Shown: piece by piece, positions 7,531 through 16,296 of the stretch | Layout: each line of letters opens with the position of its first letter | How positions within the stretch are numbered: the first letter of the stretch is position 1 | Origin: Fluviibacter phosphoraccumulans | GTDB taxonomy: Bacteria > Pseudomonadota > Gammaproteobacteria > Burkholderiales > Rhodocyclaceae | Reading direction: 5' to 3' | Assembly: GCF_016110345.1 (NCBI RefSeq) | Contig: NZ_AP019011.1 | Span: forward strand, 1,798,001-1,862,000 | DNA length: 64,000 bases | Translations under genes and position numbers: made by a program | Notes under the pieces: generated by a model | Database searches by the model: none | What the model saw: the letters and a program-made list of their open reading frames with translations, nothing else | Told to the model about the DNA's origin: nothing

Positions 7531-8278
7531 GCCCCCAACCCTGTTCCCACTCAAAAAGATCCTCAGCGCGCTGGTTCTGCCACCCACCAGCCTGGTTCTG
7601 CTAGCCTTCCTCGGCCTCTGGCTGACCCGGAAGCACCCCAAAACCGGCAAAGCCCTCATCGCGCTAGCGCTCACTACCCTGCTCGTCCTCAGCCTACCCA
7701 TTACCGGCAACGCGCTGCTGCACAGCCTAGAAACCGCACCGCCCATTACCGAGGCCCAACGCAAAGACATCCAGGCCATTGTTATTCTGGGAGGTGGTAA
7801 AAACAACAATGCCCCCGAATACGGAGACACCGACACCATCAACAAAGCCACACTAGAGCGCCTACGCTACGGCGCCCACCTGCAACAACAAACCGGCAAA
7901 CCCATCCTCGTAACTGGTGGCGCTCCCTATGGCGGCAGGCCAGAAGCTGATGCCATGGCCGAAACCCTGAAGCAGGATTTCCATGCTAAAACCATCTAGG
8001 TTGAAAACGAATCTAACGACACAGCAGAAAACGCCATCTACTCGGCCAGCATTCTCAAACAACACGGCATCACCCATATCGCCCTCGTTAGCCAGGCCTG
8101 GCACTTGCCCCGTGCCAAAGCATTATTTGAGAAACAAGGCCTCACTGTCACACTAGCCGGAACCGGCTACACAACCGGCGAAAATCAAAGCATCGCCCAA
8201 TGGCTACCTGACGCCAATGCCTTACTTAAAAGCAGCACGGCCATTAAAGAATATCTAGGCACATTAAGCACCAAATAA
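7529..8278 (+). pseudogene. ydcF/elyC-like (DUF218) gene interrupted by amber codon
   Basis: The reading frame of 249 codons is open from 7529 to the TAA at 8276 except for a TAG at 7997-7999. The intact paralogue at 9295 has TGG (Trp) at the equivalent codon, so a single G-to-A change explains the stop. Two N-terminal membrane segments precede a DUF218 core (AIVILGGG, PILVTGGA), as in ElyC/SanA/YdcF proteins implicated in envelope homeostasis. After the stop the homology continues undisturbed (DTAENAIYSASILKQ, SQAWHLPRA). It is most likely a recent pseudogene, with readthrough as an untested alternative. Confidence 0.85.
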
Positions 8279-8280
8279 AA

Positions 8281-8302
8281 AAGCCCGCCAAATGGCGGGC
8301 TT
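8281..8302. terminator. Bidirectional rho-independent terminator
   Basis: AAGCCCGCC (8281-8289), a 4-nt loop and GGCGGGCTT (8294-8302) form a perfect 9-bp GC-rich stem. An A-run precedes it on the plus strand, so minus-strand transcripts end in a U-run. It lies between the ydcF-like pseudogene and the convergent wzz gene and can serve both. Confidence 0.85.
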
Positions 8303-8321
8303 CTCAGCAGACACAAGCAAA

Positions 8322-9167
8322 TCAGGCGGATTTACGCTCCAACCAGCTCCGCCGCACAAAAAATACCAACCCACCCAGCACCAAACCACCAAACAGCCCA
8401 CCCGCAAGCACGGGCAGCTTCTTCGGCGCCACCGGACGCTCCGGCACATAAATCGGCTCCAGCATCTGCATCGGCTGCGTCAGCGGCGGCGATAGCTGGA
8501 CCTTTTGCTCAACGAGAAGTTTTTGCAAGCGAACAATCTCCTCGCGCTTTGAGAAGGTGTTTAGCATCAGCAGTGATACACCATCGTTCGAAGACGTGAC
8601 CCGCTTCTCCAGTTGCCCCTGGAAACCCTCCGCCTCCGTCAGCTGCTTCTTAGTCAGCACTAACTGCTCTTCCAGAGTCTTGATCAACGGCTCAGCAATC
8701 GCTGTCTGTGACTGAGTCAACTGCCCCACCACCGCATTCACACAGGCTTCCGCCACCGCCGCCGTTGGCGCCCGGTAACTCACCTGAATCAGCGCATTAC
8801 CCTTCACCTGACTGGCCTTCACGCTACCAGAAAGCGCTTGCCGGGAAGGCGCCTGACAGGCCTGCAGCATCGCCTCATCGTAAAACGTCGGCAGCTTGAA
8901 GCGTTCCAGCGTCTGTATCACTGGTTCGACCTCAGCCCCCCTCGTGGTGGTGGTGGTGGTGGTAGGCATCCCCACTGTCGCCGGCTGCACAATCGCCGTT
9001 GCCTCAAATTGTGACGGCGTTACCAACACAAAGCCAACAGCACCGACCGCACCGGCGACAACCCCGCCAGCTAACCAACGCCAACCGTCTTTGAGGAAGT
9101 TCACAATATCCCAGAGCGAGATCTCGTCATCGTCTTGGGGCGCATTAATTGGTGTTAGAGTATTCAT
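8322..9167 (-). CDS. wzz: Wzz-type polysaccharide chain-length regulator
   Basis: The 281-residue protein has the Wzz architecture: a short cytosolic N-terminus (DEISLWDIVNFLKDGW), a first membrane helix near residues 32-50, a periplasmic alpha-helical region, and a C-terminal helix preceded by the proline-rich YVPERPVAPKKLP. Such inner-membrane oligomers set the length of Wzy-polymerised glycans. It stands apart from the large polysaccharide operon, between two ydcF-like genes, and would serve the Wzy proteins encoded there. A GTG/CAC triplet repeat adds a run of threonines near residue 69. It has no tyrosine-kinase domain. Confidence 0.88.
   Translation of the reverse strand: MNTLTPINAPQDDDEISLWDIVNFLKDGWRWLAGGVVAGAVGAVGFVLVTPSQFEATAIVQPATVGMPTTTTTTTRGAEVEPVIQTLERFKLPTFYDEAMLQACQAPSRQALSGSVKASQVKGNALIQVSYRAPTAAVAEACVNAVVGQLTQSQTAIAEPLIKTLEEQLVLTKKQLTEAEGFQGQLEKRVTSSNDGVSLLMLNTFSKREEIVRLQKLLVEQKVQLSPPLTQPMQMLEPIYVPERPVAPKKLPVLAGGLFGGLVLGGLVFFVRRSWLERKSA
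8944..8963. repeat. Triplet microsatellite inside wzz
   Basis: The plus strand reads (GTG)6GT; on the coding strand this is an ACC run giving consecutive threonines in the periplasmic domain of Wzz. The unit length of 3 means slippage would change the number of threonines without shifting the frame. Confidence 0.8.
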
Positions 9168-9294
9168 GAGGTCATTTTATCAAATCAAGGAAAATGAAGC
9201 TTGATACGGAGGGGTTACCATGCGATACGTTGAGCATATTCAGCATGCCGCCTGATCACTCGCACCACATCATGAGCCACGGGTATGATGCGGC

Positions 9295-10077
9295 ATGCTT
9301 GAGTCACTTGTATTCCTAATAAAAAAGATCGTCAGCGCGTTGATTCTGCCGCCGACCAGCTTGATCCTGCTGGCGTTAATTGGACTATGGTTGAGCAGAA
9401 AACACCCGAACACTGGCCGCACTGTAACTACAATATCACTGTCCACCCTGCTGATACTTAGCTTACCCGTTACCGGAAACGCCCTGCTACAGCGTCTGGA
9501 AACCGTTCCGCCTATCAACGCAGCGCAACTCAAAGAAGTTGAGGCCATTGTGATCCTAGGTGGTGGCAATAACAGCCAAGCTCCCGAATTCGGCAGTGAA
9601 GACACTGTTAACCGCTGGACACTACAACGCCTCCGCTACGGCGCCTATCTGCAACAACAAACGGGCAAACCGATTCTCGTTACCGGTGGCGGACTATTCG
9701 GCGAACGCTCGGAAGCCGATGCCATGTCTGAAAGCCTACAAAGGGATTTCCACACAAAAGACATCTGGACAGAAGACCAATCTAAAGACACCGCTGAAAA
9801 CGCCCTCTACTCAGCCGCGATACTGAAGCAATACGGCATCGAACGAATTGCTCTCATCAGCCAATCTTGGCACCTACCCCGAGCCATCAAGCTATTCGAG
9901 CAACGAGGGTTAACGGTATATCCCGCGCCTACTGGCTATACAAACGAAGACAACGAGCCCATCATTCGCTGGCTACCGAAAGCTAGCGCTATGGATAAGA
10001 GCAGCATTGCTATCAAAGAATATCTTGGGCGATTGGCCCCTAAACCTAGAGCCGAATACGTCCCAACCTCAAATTAG
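9295..10077 (+). CDS. YdcF/ElyC-like DUF218 envelope protein, intact copy
   Basis: The 260-residue protein has two N-terminal membrane segments (IVSALILPPTSLILLALIG and a second near residue 45) and a DUF218 core with AIVILGGGNN and KPILVTGGGLFGE, followed by DTAENALYSAAIL and ISQSWHLPRA. DUF218 proteins include ElyC, SanA and YdcF, linked to envelope and peptidoglycan-precursor homeostasis. It is a close paralogue of the broken copy at 7529 and supplies the Trp codon lost there. Its 3' end overlaps the convergent gene by 32 bp. Confidence 0.85.
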   Translation: MLESLVFLIKKIVSALILPPTSLILLALIGLWLSRKHPNTGRTVTTISLSTLLILSLPVTGNALLQRLETVPPINAAQLKEVEAIVILGGGNNSQAPEFGSEDTVNRWTLQRLRYGAYLQQQTGKPILVTGGGLFGERSEADAMSESLQRDFHTKDIWTEDQSKDTAENALYSAAILKQYGIERIALISQSWHLPRAIKLFEQRGLTVYPAPTGYTNEDNEPIIRWLPKASAMDKSSIAIKEYLGRLAPKPRAEYVPTSN

Positions 10078-10627
10078 CCTGCTTCATATCAAACAAACCG
10101 GGATCAAAGGTTTTTGCTCCAAGCCAAGCACAGAAGTCTTCATACTCCGGATTGGCCTGGTCTTGCATCACCGACATAAAATGCTGGTACCCAAGCACCC
10201 CGCCCACATCCTCCGGCGGGCAGGCCCCTTCACCCGACAAGCATATCGGCTTTAGGGGCAGCCGATCGGGGCAAACACGCTCTTCCACCTGAATCAGGTG
10301 TTGCCAATCATCGCCTAGGTCATACACATATGTAAACGATTTGCAATCCGCCAGGCATTTGCCTAAGCGAACACCAGCTTCTGACAAAAGCAAACCCGAA
10401 CCCTGGTCCCACCCCGGGTCCGGCTGGCCGTAGCGAACACTATTGATCTCAAATTCATGTAGATGCGAATCCCGCCACCCTATAGCCGCCTGAATCACCT
10501 CATGCAGCTTTGGCAGAGTTATCGATTCCGGCACCAACACCTGTCGCCAGACTGCTGGCTCAACACCTAGTAGCTGAATACGCAGTTGTAACAAAATTGG
10601 CGGTGGGAGGTTGATTACTTTCACCAC
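10046..10627 (-). CDS. Plasmid pRiA4b ORF-3-like protein
   Basis: The 193-residue protein matches the pRiA4b ORF-3 family pattern: LRIQLLGVEPAVWRQVLVP near the start, LHEVIQAAIGWRDSHLHEF, then YVYDLGDDWQHLIQVE and GACPPEDVGG, ending with a WLG-FDP segment. The biochemical role of this family is not established; members are frequent on plasmids and genomic islands. It overlaps the end of the preceding NYN gene by 7 bp, suggesting co-transcription. Confidence 0.83.
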   Translation of the reverse strand: MVKVINLPPPILLQLRIQLLGVEPAVWRQVLVPESITLPKLHEVIQAAIGWRDSHLHEFEINSVRYGQPDPGWDQGSGLLLSEAGVRLGKCLADCKSFTYVYDLGDDWQHLIQVEERVCPDRLPLKPICLSGEGACPPEDVGGVLGYQHFMSVMQDQANPEYEDFCAWLGAKTFDPGLFDMKQANLRLGRIRL

Positions 10628-11133
10628 GCCCCAGGCTTCTTAAGTGAAGAATGCGGTATACGATCAGGAAGCTGTGCATTTTTCAAATGAGCAGCACTCA
10701 ACGGCTTCGACCAATGAGCATGCTGTGACAAATCTTTTGAAATCCGTCGATGGTCATCGCCAGGAATCGGCGCCACCAAGCCCAGGCGAATGTCGGGATG
10801 ATAACGTCTGACTGTAGCCAACGCTGCCTCCAAGGGTTCAACCAATCGCTGAAAGGGCGTCGTTGCAATGATCTTGCCCTCAACAATTACGATCTTTTCT
10901 GGGTACATCTTGCGCAAGGCTTGAAGATATTGCCTCTGGCGCTGCGGCGACTCAATGTCATCACACATTCTACCGAGCACTGGCGCTGTGTAATATCGAA
11001 CCTCAACCAGTTCCGCCTGAGAATCAAGCACATGATCCTGAAAGAGCGCGAATAGATCTAACCACTTCAACGCAGTCTTTCGTAAGACACCGTAGTAAAG
11101 GTTATACCCATCAACGTAAACAATCGTCCGCAA
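10621..11133 (-). CDS. NYN-domain (PIN-like) protein with apparent internal deletion
   Basis: I choose the TTG at 11133 as start because a strong GGAGG lies 6 nt before it and translation then begins LRTIVYVDGYNLYYG, the classical NYN opening with the first metal-binding Asp. Related NYN proteins continue after the GKI/TTPF region into a segment with the remaining acidic residues (EKGSDVNLA..D..., SNDSDL). Here that stretch of roughly 40 residues is absent, and the sequence jumps from TTPFQRLV to EPLEAALATVRRYHP. The C-terminus (AAHLKNAQLPDRI, KKPGAW) is normal. The product is probably nuclease-dead. Confidence 0.65.
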   Translation of the reverse strand: MRTIVYVDGYNLYYGVLRKTALKWLDLFALFQDHVLDSQAELVEVRYYTAPVLGRMCDDIESPQRQRQYLQALRKMYPEKIVIVEGKIIATTPFQRLVEPLEAALATVRRYHPDIRLGLVAPIPGDDHRRISKDLSQHAHWSKPLSAAHLKNAQLPDRIPHSSLKKPGAW

Positions 11134-11150
11134 TGACCACCTCCAGAAAT

Positions 11151-11177
11151 GACAAAGCCGCCTGAAGGCGGCTTGTC
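11151..11177. terminator. Hairpin upstream of the NYN gene
   Basis: GACAA-a-GCCGCC, loop TGAA, then GGCGGCTTGTC form an 11-bp stem with a single bulged A. No U-run follows on either strand, so it may be a weak terminator or a leader structure. The rest of 11178-11416 shows no convincing gene. Confidence 0.4.
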
Positions 11178-11416
11178 GCCCTAAGAGCACTTGGCCGAAC
11201 CAAGCGGTCGAAGGGTGAGTCGTGTATTGATTCTACCCCAGAACTTTTAACTTAAACGACCAATTTCTCAAAAAATCTCGCTTTTTCTTTATCCTGCCAA
11301 GGGTAAATACGCGAGAGAAAATTCAAAAATTCCCGCCAGATATCACTTTGGACCAAGCTCTCCATGGGAGGCGCCGTCTTCTTATGGATGTATCTATTCA
11401 ACTAGGCTCATTCCAG

Positions 11417-12301
11417 TCATGCCACAACCAAACCAGATTTGACTACTAACATCTTTCCGCGATCCGACAATCTCAACCGGCCAGCTGTACCTCTCTCTAG
11501 AATCCCCTTCTCCATTAATCGGTCAATACCATAATCAACGTAGATTCTGTTTAAGTCACCAGCCTCGGCAACGTCTTGCGCAGTTCCACCCTGTGCTTTT
11601 ACAAAAGCTAGTAAAGTCGCAAACGCCTGCTCATCTTCAAATGGCAGAGCTGCTTGCGCTACCTTCAGCGCCTCCTCTGAGAATTGCGCATAGATTTTTG
11701 GCAAGGACGAGCTAGTCTCAAGTTTACTATCACCATCGAAAACGTCCGCTGTGGGCAACTTAGACTTAAGATTCAAAATCTCTTCAATCATGGACTCTCG
11801 AACTGAATCTAGTTTTTCACAATCATTATCTCGATCTGCAAGACGCTTTTGAATTTCTTGATAGCGCCTTTGCCATTCTTCAATCTGAATTTCTAGCTCA
11901 CGCAAACGATCTCGATTAAAGCGCCTCAGGCGTGTAGCCTCTTCTTGCGTAATCGGCGTTTCATCCTCGATCCTTTGGCGCATGGCTTTGATCTTCTTTT
12001 GTTGGTTTTCCCAGTACCAATACACCATGCGCGCAACAAACGGATACACCAATATGAAGACGCCTGCTGATAGCAACGGATACGCCCAAAGCTAGAAATA
12101 ATATGCGCCTGATCCGTCAATAACGGACTGTACAACTTGTAAACGCTCTGTATACCCATTCCCAAATAGCAACACCAGGATCAAATTCCAATTCCAAACA
12201 AACCATGATGCAATAAAGCTACCCAACAGCGGGTTCGTCAATCTTTCGCTAATTTGAAATTTAAAATCCTTCCAAAAATTACCCATACGAACCGTCACCA
12301 T
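11417..12301 (-). pseudogene. Membrane/coiled-coil protein gene interrupted by amber codon
   Basis: The frame from the ATG at 12301 (or the ATG at 12286, starting MGNFWKDFKFQISERL) is open for 294 codons except for a TAG at 12092-12094. Before the stop lies a membrane segment (SFIASWFVWNWNLILVLLFG); directly after it, in the same frame, comes a second one (LLSAGVFILVYPFV). A long charged coiled coil follows, then a C-terminal winged-helix-like region (YGIDRLMEKGILERG). The continuity makes a single nonsense mutation likely. I do not recognise the family. A TTG at 12076 could restart the C-terminal 219 residues. Confidence 0.7.
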
Positions 12302-12327
12302 TGATTAGATCGAATAACACCATAAAC

Positions 12328-12351
12328 AAAACCTTAATACACTAAGGCTTT
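12328..12351 (-). terminator. Terminator at the end of the polysaccharide operon
   Basis: On the minus strand, AAAGCCTTA, a 6-nt loop and TAAGGTTTT form a 9-bp stem with one G-U pair, followed by TTTGTTT-like T-rich sequence. It begins 25 nt after the manC stop codon, so it is the likely end of the 31-kb transcript. Confidence 0.65.
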
Positions 12352-12375
12352 GTCTCTTCTCAGTCCAAATACCCC

Positions 12376-13809
12376 TTAGCGACCGTATTTATCGTCAAAC
12401 CTGACGATATCGTCTTCACCCAGATATGAGCCGCACTGCACCTCGATCATCACACACGGGATAATGCCAGGGTTTTCCAAACGATGCTTCTGCCCTGCCG
12501 GGATATAAGTCGATTCATTGGCCTGAATCAGAATTTCGTTATCCCCATTGGTGATCTTAGCCGTGCCATTCACCACCACCCAGTGCTCACTGCGGTGGTG
12601 ATGCATCTGCAGGCTTAAGCTGGCACCGGGTTTCACTTCAATCCGTTTGATCTTAAAGCCAGGCGCTTCTTCCAGCACCGTATAGGTTCCCCACGGGCGC
12701 GCCACCGTGCGGTGCAGCTTAAAGGCGTCATGACCATCCTTTTTGAGCTGGGCGACGACTTTTTTAACGTCCTGCGCTTTATCCGGGTGCGCCACTAACA
12801 AAGCATCGGCTGTATCAATGATCATTAAGTCATTGATGCCTACGGTTGCGACCAAACGGTCTTCTGACTGCACAAAGGTATTGGTCGAATCCACAAAGAT
12901 GGCTTCGCCTAAGGCACGGTTCTGCGCAGCATCGGGTTCAACCAGATCACGAATCGCGTTCCACGAGCCAATATCGCTCCAACCAAAGTCACCAGGAACT
13001 ACAGCAACCTTGTCAGACTTTTCCATAACGGCATAGTCAATAGAGATATCTGGGGCGCTCTTGAAGAGCTCTGCCGGTATCTCGGCCATATGGGCATTAT
13101 TCAAGGGCTGCATGGCAGCCCAACAGGCGTCTACTGCCTTGGCGACTTCCGGAGTGCTCTTGGCTAACTCAGTAAGAAATACGCCGGCCTTAAAGCAGAA
13201 CATGCCGGAGTTCCACAGGTATTTGCCCGAAGACACATAGCTTTCAGCCGTTTTAAGGTCTGGTTTCTCAACAAAGCGGGCCACCTTGTTGCCTGATGTG
13301 GCGTCACTTTCCAGAGATTCACCGCGTTCGATGTAACCAAAGCCGGTCTCGGGTGCGGTCGGCACAATGCCAAAAGTGACCAGATAATCCTGCGCGGCTA
13401 GCTTTGATGCCTCCTCCACAGCCGAGGCGAATCCCGCCTGATCGGCAATGAGGTGGTCCGCTGCTAGAACCAACATAATGGCATCTGCCCCTTCTGTGGC
13501 TTCAATCATCTTCGCAGCCAATGCAATGGCCGGTGCCGTATTACGACCAAAGGGCTCCAGCAAGAATCTACCTGAAGCCCCTACCTGTTCCAACTCATCC
13601 CGGCTCATGAAGTAGTAGTCACGGTTGGTGACGGTCAACACCTCCGAACCTAAAGCCTTGGCACGGGCGTAGGTCTTCTCGATCAGCGTCTGTCCATCGG
13701 CCAACTTCATAAAGGGCTTCGGGTGGCTCTCGCGAGACGCCGGCCACAAACGTGTACCAGCACCGCCGGACAAAACTACAGAAACGATCGATGGCATCTT
13801 AGTAGGCAT
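12376..13809 (-). CDS. manC: Mannose-1-phosphate guanylyltransferase / mannose-6-phosphate isomerase
   Basis: The 477-residue bifunctional enzyme has the nucleotidyltransferase signature VLSGGAGTRLWP near residue 12, FVEKPD near residue 179 and a C-terminal cupin with QMHHHRSEHWVVVNG. It makes GDP-mannose, with the isomerase domain supplying mannose-6-phosphate. No manB phosphomannomutase lies in the window, so that step must be encoded elsewhere. It is the last gene of the long operon and overlaps the upstream initiating transferase by 11 bp. Confidence 0.96.
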   Translation of the reverse strand: MPTKMPSIVSVVLSGGAGTRLWPASRESHPKPFMKLADGQTLIEKTYARAKALGSEVLTVTNRDYYFMSRDELEQVGASGRFLLEPFGRNTAPAIALAAKMIEATEGADAIMLVLAADHLIADQAGFASAVEEASKLAAQDYLVTFGIVPTAPETGFGYIERGESLESDATSGNKVARFVEKPDLKTAESYVSSGKYLWNSGMFCFKAGVFLTELAKSTPEVAKAVDACWAAMQPLNNAHMAEIPAELFKSAPDISIDYAVMEKSDKVAVVPGDFGWSDIGSWNAIRDLVEPDAAQNRALGEAIFVDSTNTFVQSEDRLVATVGINDLMIIDTADALLVAHPDKAQDVKKVVAQLKKDGHDAFKLHRTVARPWGTYTVLEEAPGFKIKRIEVKPGASLSLQMHHHRSEHWVVVNGTAKITNGDNEILIQANESTYIPAGQKHRLENPGIIPCVMIEVQCGSYLGEDDIVRFDDKYGR

Positions 13810-15148
13810 TCTTATTCACAAACCCTTTAAACACGGTCATCACGACAATCTTCAGATCAAGCCAGAGCGACCAGTTTTCGATGTAGTACAAGTCATATTC
13901 AATGCGGGTCTTCAGATCCGTATCCCCGCGCCAGCCATGCACCTGCGCCCAGCCAGTGATACCGGCCTTAACCATGTGCTTCTTCATATAATCGGGAATC
14001 TCTTCCTTAAACTGCTCAACAAACATGGGGCGTTCCGGACGCGGGCCCACAATCGACATATCGCCCTTGAGCACATTCAAAAACTGAGGCAATTCATCCA
14101 GACTGGTCTTACGAATAAATTGTCCAAACCGGGTCGTGGCCTTTGTAGCAGAGCCACCCCATTGCACGCCAGACTTTTCGGTATCCACCGGCATAGAGCG
14201 GAACTTGAGCATATGGAATGGTTTGTTGTTTAGGCCCACTCGCTCCTGCCTGTAAAACACCGGGCCACGCGAAGTCAGTTTCACGCCCAACGCCAACAGA
14301 ATCATCAATGGGCTAATCAGCAATAGAATCAGCGATGACAATACCTTGTCTTCCAACCACTTCACCAGTTGATTCATACCGGTCATGGGCGATGTCGATA
14401 AATCAAACATCGGCACACCCAGCACATCGGATACACCGTGATTAATGAGTCGCAAGGTAAACATGTCCGGCGCAAAGCGAATTGCGGCCGTACTGTGTCT
14501 TAACGCATGCAGAGCTTCGCGGATAGCTTGCTCATCTCCTAGCGGCAAGGCAAGCCACACCTCATCAACTTCTGCACTCGACAAAGCTTCTAGCGCTGTG
14601 GATTCAACACCGTGTACAGCCAACACGACTTTGTAGCCGCTCCAACCAGCGGTTGAGAGCTTATATTTCAGATTTTCTGCCGCCTGCCCTGACCCCACCA
14701 GTGCCACATGGCGCAGATTAAAACCACGTTGACGCAGTGCCCGTAAGGCAAGATAAATCCCCAGTCGCTCTAGCCAAAGTAGGCACAACGTTAATCCCGC
14801 CCACAAAACAAACCAGAATCGAGAAAAGTCTTGCGATGCCTTGAACGCAAACAACCAGAGCAACAATAAACTCACTAGCCCTGCCCATCGGGCCGCAACA
14901 CCTGCCAACATAGATGGCACTTGAGAACCCCGCCAAGAGCGGTACACAGATGTCGGCAACGCAGCAAACAAAATCGCCGCAATGGTAATTAACGCGTAAT
15001 ACCCGGATAAATCAGCCGGTAGCTCTATGGATATATCCTGCAAACGCCGAACGTGCAGCGCCAAAAAGCCCGACACACAAATCACGCCTGCATCAACTAC
15101 GCGGGCAACGTAAGGAACCCACGGGTCCGAGAATCTAATTCTGCTCAT
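13799..15148 (-). CDS. wcaJ: Undecaprenyl-phosphate sugar phosphotransferase (WcaJ type)
   Basis: The 449-residue polytopic protein has about four N-terminal membrane helices, a Rossmann-like CoA-binding-type middle (LVGSGQAAENLKYKL) and a C-terminal phosphoglycosyltransferase domain. The latter carries KFRSMPVDTE, TSLDELPQFLNVLKGDMS and VGPRPERP. These enzymes move a hexose-1-phosphate (often glucose or galactose) onto undecaprenyl phosphate to start a repeat unit at the inner membrane. It is one of two such initiators in this operon; the other is the short PglC-like protein at 29606. Confidence 0.94.
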   Translation of the reverse strand: MSRIRFSDPWVPYVARVVDAGVICVSGFLALHVRRLQDISIELPADLSGYYALITIAAILFAALPTSVYRSWRGSQVPSMLAGVAARWAGLVSLLLLWLFAFKASQDFSRFWFVLWAGLTLCLLWLERLGIYLALRALRQRGFNLRHVALVGSGQAAENLKYKLSTAGWSGYKVVLAVHGVESTALEALSSAEVDEVWLALPLGDEQAIREALHALRHSTAAIRFAPDMFTLRLINHGVSDVLGVPMFDLSTSPMTGMNQLVKWLEDKVLSSLILLLISPLMILLALGVKLTSRGPVFYRQERVGLNNKPFHMLKFRSMPVDTEKSGVQWGGSATKATTRFGQFIRKTSLDELPQFLNVLKGDMSIVGPRPERPMFVEQFKEEIPDYMKKHMVKAGITGWAQVHGWRGDTDLKTRIEYDLYYIENWSLWLDLKIVVMTVFKGFVNKNAY

Positions 15149-15152
15149 TGCA

Positions 15153-16289
15153 TCAATTTGCGCGACTGCGCAATTCGGTTATTGCACCCAACACCTGTCT
15201 CACACTCAATTTATCCAGCACATACGCCTCGCTATCATCTTCGGGATACTCAAACCCGTAATGCAGATAGGCCGAACGTCCAGATTCTGGCAGCAACGAT
15301 ATCGACTGCCCTCCCAATGGGCCCCATCTTACCGGATTCACAGCGCCATGCAGGCCAATCACTGGCACCCCTGCCGCAACCACTAAATGCAAAACACCCG
15401 TATTCACGGAAACTGCAAATTCAATTTCCCGAGCCACAAAATCAGCCAGATCTTTTAAATTATGAACACCAGCCAGACTAGCGACCTGGCTGAGACCAAG
15501 CTTCGCAACCAGTGCTTCTGTTTTAGCCTGATCCGCCGGTGCGCCACTCAAGTAAACGTTATAACCAAGCGCAACACACCGTTGAATGAGTTCTTCCCAA
15601 TAACCTTCAGGCCACGCCTTCAAATAAGACCGATTACCCGATGGCCACATATGAAACAAAATCTTGCCTGTCCGGTTCAGCGATTTTCTTTCACACAGCA
15701 TCGGGAAATACGCCGGAAGTTCATTGTTAGAAGAAACAACCGCCTGCCCTGCCAGCAAATTAACGAAATTGGCGGCTTCATGAACATCGCGTCCATGAAC
15801 AATCACCTTATCGTAGACCATGCTCCGGATTGGCGATGAAGTCTTGAAACCAACAGCTGTCAAACCACGATGAAACAGGCGAGCAATACCAACTTGAACC
15901 GGGCCAATATTCGCCCACTGCGTACTGTCGTATATTTTATTAATGCCAAAACGACGGCAAATACCTAAAACCGACCAAGGTGCTTTCAGATCAACCACCT
16001 CAATACCTGCATAGAAATCGCTGTACAGCTTGGCACAAGGCAAATTAAGCTTTGAGCATGCTAGGTATAGCTGGTTTGCAGGATACTTCTGCTGAGCAGC
16101 TGCGGTTAAAACGATCAAATCACCAATAGCACCAAAGCAAATCAGAAGCGGTTTCTCTTGTTGAGGCCTGAACGTAAATAGACGCTTCTTTACCCACAAC
16201 AGCAAGCCTAGAGCGCCTAACAAAAATGGACCTAGCTTCTGATCCAGAAGCTTTTGGGCTGCACTACCTCTTTTTTCCTCTAATGCCAT
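15153..16289 (-). CDS. Glycosyltransferase family 9 (heptosyltransferase-like)
   Basis: The 378-residue protein shows the GT9 pattern: LLICFGAIGDLIVLTAA near the N-terminus, KILFHMWPSGNRSYLKAWP before the nucleotide-sugar site, and VSVNTGVLHLVVAAGVPVIGLHG near residue 300. A hydrophobic segment (LGALGLLLWV) precedes the N-terminal fold. GT9 enzymes transfer heptose or related sugars, but the motif set cannot fix the donor. It sits 4 bp after the upstream gene's reading in the same operon and probably builds module A of the glycan. Confidence 0.85.
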   Translation of the reverse strand: MALEEKRGSAAQKLLDQKLGPFLLGALGLLLWVKKRLFTFRPQQEKPLLICFGAIGDLIVLTAAAQQKYPANQLYLACSKLNLPCAKLYSDFYAGIEVVDLKAPWSVLGICRRFGINKIYDSTQWANIGPVQVGIARLFHRGLTAVGFKTSSPIRSMVYDKVIVHGRDVHEAANFVNLLAGQAVVSSNNELPAYFPMLCERKSLNRTGKILFHMWPSGNRSYLKAWPEGYWEELIQRCVALGYNVYLSGAPADQAKTEALVAKLGLSQVASLAGVHNLKDLADFVAREIEFAVSVNTGVLHLVVAAGVPVIGLHGAVNPVRWGPLGGQSISLLPESGRSAYLHYGFEYPEDDSEAYVLDKLSVRQVLGAITELRSRAN

Positions 16290-16296
16290 GCCTGTA

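Noticed and set aside
7997..12094. Amber codon reassignment or suppression
   Set aside because: Two interrupted genes are suggestive, but TAG also ends the intact toxin gene at 57846 and no suppressor tRNA is visible; nonsense mutations are simpler.
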